From Bacteroidota bacterium (GTDB lineage Bacteria > Bacteroidota > Bacteroidia > UBA4408): a DNA stretch of 64,000 nt. This document shows, in pieces, positions 62,154 through 64,000 of this stretch. Location of the stretch: the NCBI GenBank assembly GCA_963169745.1, contig CAUJCU010000019.1:62001-126000 (forward strand), in the 5' to 3' direction. The notes beneath the pieces are model-generated. The model made no database searches and was not told the origin of the DNA. It saw only the letters and a list, made by a program, of their open reading frames with translations. Position 1 is the stretch's first letter. Each line of letters begins with the position of its first letter. Made by a program: the position numbers and the translations under genes.

Positions 62154-64000
62154 ATGTTTAAAAATTGGAACCTTCAAGATGTTGTTGAATCCCAGTATAG
62201 TTATGTTGATATTGTCATAGCTGTACTTACGGCTTTATTGTTGCTGCCTTACTTGTTTGTAGCACAATACAATGTTCCTTCTGTTGACGATTATTCTTAT
62301 GCCCTTAAAGCTCTTGATTTTGGGTATTGGGGAGGACAAGCAGAAGCCTATAAACAATGGAACGGACGCTATTTTGCAAGTTTTATTTTATGTTTAAATA
62401 TCATATCAGGAAAAGGATTGTTTTTTTACAAACTTTTGCCGGTGGTGCTTATTTTTATGAGTATTCATGCTATTTATAAAATCTTATCGGAGTTTAGCCA
62501 TGATATATCTAAATTAAGTTTGACGGTACTGAGTACTTTTATCGTACTCACTTACCTCAATTTTATGCCAAGTATTGCACAGGGCATTTATTGGGAGCCC
62601 GGAGCCATAACCTACCATTTGGGAAACATTGTGTTTACCTATTTTTTAGGAAATTTGATTCAATGCTTTACCAAGAGTAACGCGCTAAGTTTAAAATTAA
62701 AACTTATACCGCTAACGATACTTGCCTGTGGATTAAATGAGAGTATAATGATTGCAGTTGTTTTAGTTACAGCTACAGCTTTGTTAATGGCTTATAAATA
62801 CCATAAACCATTACAGTTATACATTACTAGTTTATTGATTTTAGCTATACTGTGTACAGTTATTATGGCTGTTGCTCCAGGAAATCATATTCGGGACATA
62901 GGCTTTTTAGATCCTCAAAAAAAGAATTTTACATATACTATAACCGCTTCATTTTCTACACTATTTAGCTATCTAAAACAATGGTTGCTTACTCCGAGTA
63001 TGCTGCTTTTTAGTTTGTCAACAGCAGTCATTTTTGTGAAAATTCAAGCTCCCAATCAAATTAAAGATAACCGTAGCTTTATAAAATTTCTGATTGTCTT
63101 TGTTGCTGGTTTTTGTATAGTGGCAGCTACTTTGGCTCCCGGATTTTGGAGTACAGGATATATTGCTCCTGATAGAACAATCAATTCTGTGTATTGGGTT
63201 TTTTTATTATGGTGGTTTGTTTCTATGTATTTCTTTTCTGTGCTTATGGTGGGCTACATTCAAAATGTATATATAAGTCAGCATCTTACTTTAGGCCTGT
63301 TGCTTGCTATTTGTGCGTTCTATTATGGGCAATCCTACAATTACAATAGGGCAATAGGCGATATTGTAACCGGACGGGCCTATATTTACCATACCGAGTT
63401 TAAAAACCGCCTTCATCTGATTGAAGATTCCAAAAAAAATTCAATTTGTGAACTCCCGGAGTATTCTGTTATACCCGGAACCATATTTTTTGAAGATTTA
63501 AAATTTGATTCGGAAGATTGGTTTAATAAAGAGTTTGCACGTTTCTATGGCTTACAGGCGGTGCAACTGGTAAAACAAAAGACTTCTGATATGAGTTCGA
63601 TTTGTGTTAACTTTGATGAAAAAGAAACTAAAGGCTTACGTATGCCTGTTAATTTGAGTTCTGATTTTTCTGTTTCAGCACCAAACAGCAATTTTATACA
63701 AGGTGATAACAATTATGGAGCAACCTACGAAACTTCAATTGGACAAATAGACCCTAGCGGTTTAAAGCTCAAACGTATAATTATGACTACTAAATTGTTA
63801 AGTGTATTGCCCGAAGTGAACTGCGTTATGGTTGTTTCTATTGATGATGCTCAAGGTAAAAATGTGATGTGGTTGGGCAAGGATATAGTAAACCCCAACA
63901 CATTGGTAAATCAATGGGGTGACTTTGTTTTTGAATGTACGATAAACGAAAGTATGGCATTAAAGCCTGATAATAAACTATCTGTTTATATTTGGAACAG
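62154..64000 (+). CDS. Polytopic membrane protein with C-terminal 'IWN' module (partial)
   Basis: Open to the window edge, at least 615 residues. It begins with a short cytoplasmic stretch, then about 10 transmembrane segments to residue about 400 (LTALLLLPYLFVAQYN ... PSVDDYSYALKAL in the first loop, YWEPGAITYHLGNI later). The acidic VDDY loop and this layout resemble DUF6056-type, GT-C-like membrane proteins. From residue about 495 the C-terminus repeats the module seen in the 58224-60152 lipoprotein: CVNFDEKETKGLRM, then KLSVYIWN at the window end. No stop codon was seen, so the gene continues beyond the window. It follows the GH16-like gene by 48 bases. A function in glycan assembly or export is an inference. 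Confidence 0.8.
   Translation, partial: MFKNWNLQDVVESQYSYVDIVIAVLTALLLLPYLFVAQYNVPSVDDYSYALKALDFGYWGGQAEAYKQWNGRYFASFILCLNIISGKGLFFYKLLPVVLIFMSIHAIYKILSEFSHDISKLSLTVLSTFIVLTYLNFMPSIAQGIYWEPGAITYHLGNIVFTYFLGNLIQCFTKSNALSLKLKLIPLTILACGLNESIMIAVVLVTATALLMAYKYHKPLQLYITSLLILAILCTVIMAVAPGNHIRDIGFLDPQKKNFTYTITASFSTLFSYLKQWLLTPSMLLFSLSTAVIFVKIQAPNQIKDNRSFIKFLIVFVAGFCIVAATLAPGFWSTGYIAPDRTINSVYWVFLLWWFVSMYFFSVLMVGYIQNVYISQHLTLGLLLAICAFYYGQSYNYNRAIGDIVTGRAYIYHTEFKNRLHLIEDSKKNSICELPEYSVIPGTIFFEDLKFDSEDWFNKEFARFYGLQAVQLVKQKTSDMSSICVNFDEKETKGLRMPVNLSSDFSVSAPNSNFIQGDNNYGATYETSIGQIDPSGLKLKRIIMTTKLLSVLPEVNCVMVVSIDDAQGKNVMWLGKDIVNPNTLVNQWGDFVFECTINESMALKPDNKLSVYIWN

Overview
The window reads as chromosomal DNA of a low-G+C member of the Bacteroidota, probably an uncultivated lineage near the Chitinophagales/Sphingobacteriales. 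The evidence is: several secreted proteins ending in type IX secretion (T9SS) sorting domains; promoters matching the Bacteroidota -7 consensus TAnnTTTG; little Shine-Dalgarno signal; and families typical of the phylum (DUF3078, DUF4199, DUF2520, Cys-type CcmE). I cannot name a species.

Layout. 0-3 kb: a GT2 glycosyltransferase and a DEAD-box RNA helicase. 3.4-17.1 kb, mostly minus strand: T9SS cargo proteins, two small lipoproteins with expanded haem-like motifs (CX5CH and CX4CH), a 1505-residue secreted protein of unknown function, IS3-type transposase debris, and an overlapping pair of T9SS genes whose upstream end lies in a (CT)7(AT)6(AG)4 palindrome. 17.1-18.2 kb: about 1 kb without an intact gene. 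18.2-28.7 kb: housekeeping genes (rpmH, mscL, a DUF3078 outer-membrane protein, an acyl-CoA synthetase, a nitronate monooxygenase-like enzyme, TerC, the Rel/SpoT alarmone enzyme, DUF4199, GT2, and an RluF-like pseudouridine synthase).

28.8-37 kb, minus strand: a CtlX-like hydrolase, Maf, a UbiA prenyltransferase, a KdsC-like phosphatase and a DUF2520 protein, preceded by a compact cytochrome c maturation run, ccmB-C-D-E-F, sitting just behind a tRNA-His and its terminator. 37.2-41 kb: three glycosyltransferases. 41-46 kb: an S1/P1-type zinc hydrolase, NhaA, a lipid kinase, a SUI1-like protein, AcpH and a small cytochrome c.

46.1-50.8 kb is the clearest accessory region. Three same-strand genes (a class II Fic protein, a small lipoprotein and a broken T9SS gene) are each followed by related hairpin-forming repeats in a cassette-like arrangement. 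The Fic gene has a 38-bp perfect palindrome abutting its -7 promoter element. At 51.1-58.0 kb lies a 2303-residue T9SS adhesin with internal duplications.

From 58.2 kb to the window edge there is a tight gene trio: a lipoprotein with two copies of a beta-rich module, a lipoprotein with a GH16-like catalytic motif, and a polytopic membrane protein that carries the same beta-rich module at its C-terminus. This trio, the repeat-separated cassettes and the dinucleotide-repeat hairpin are the best candidates for undescribed biology.
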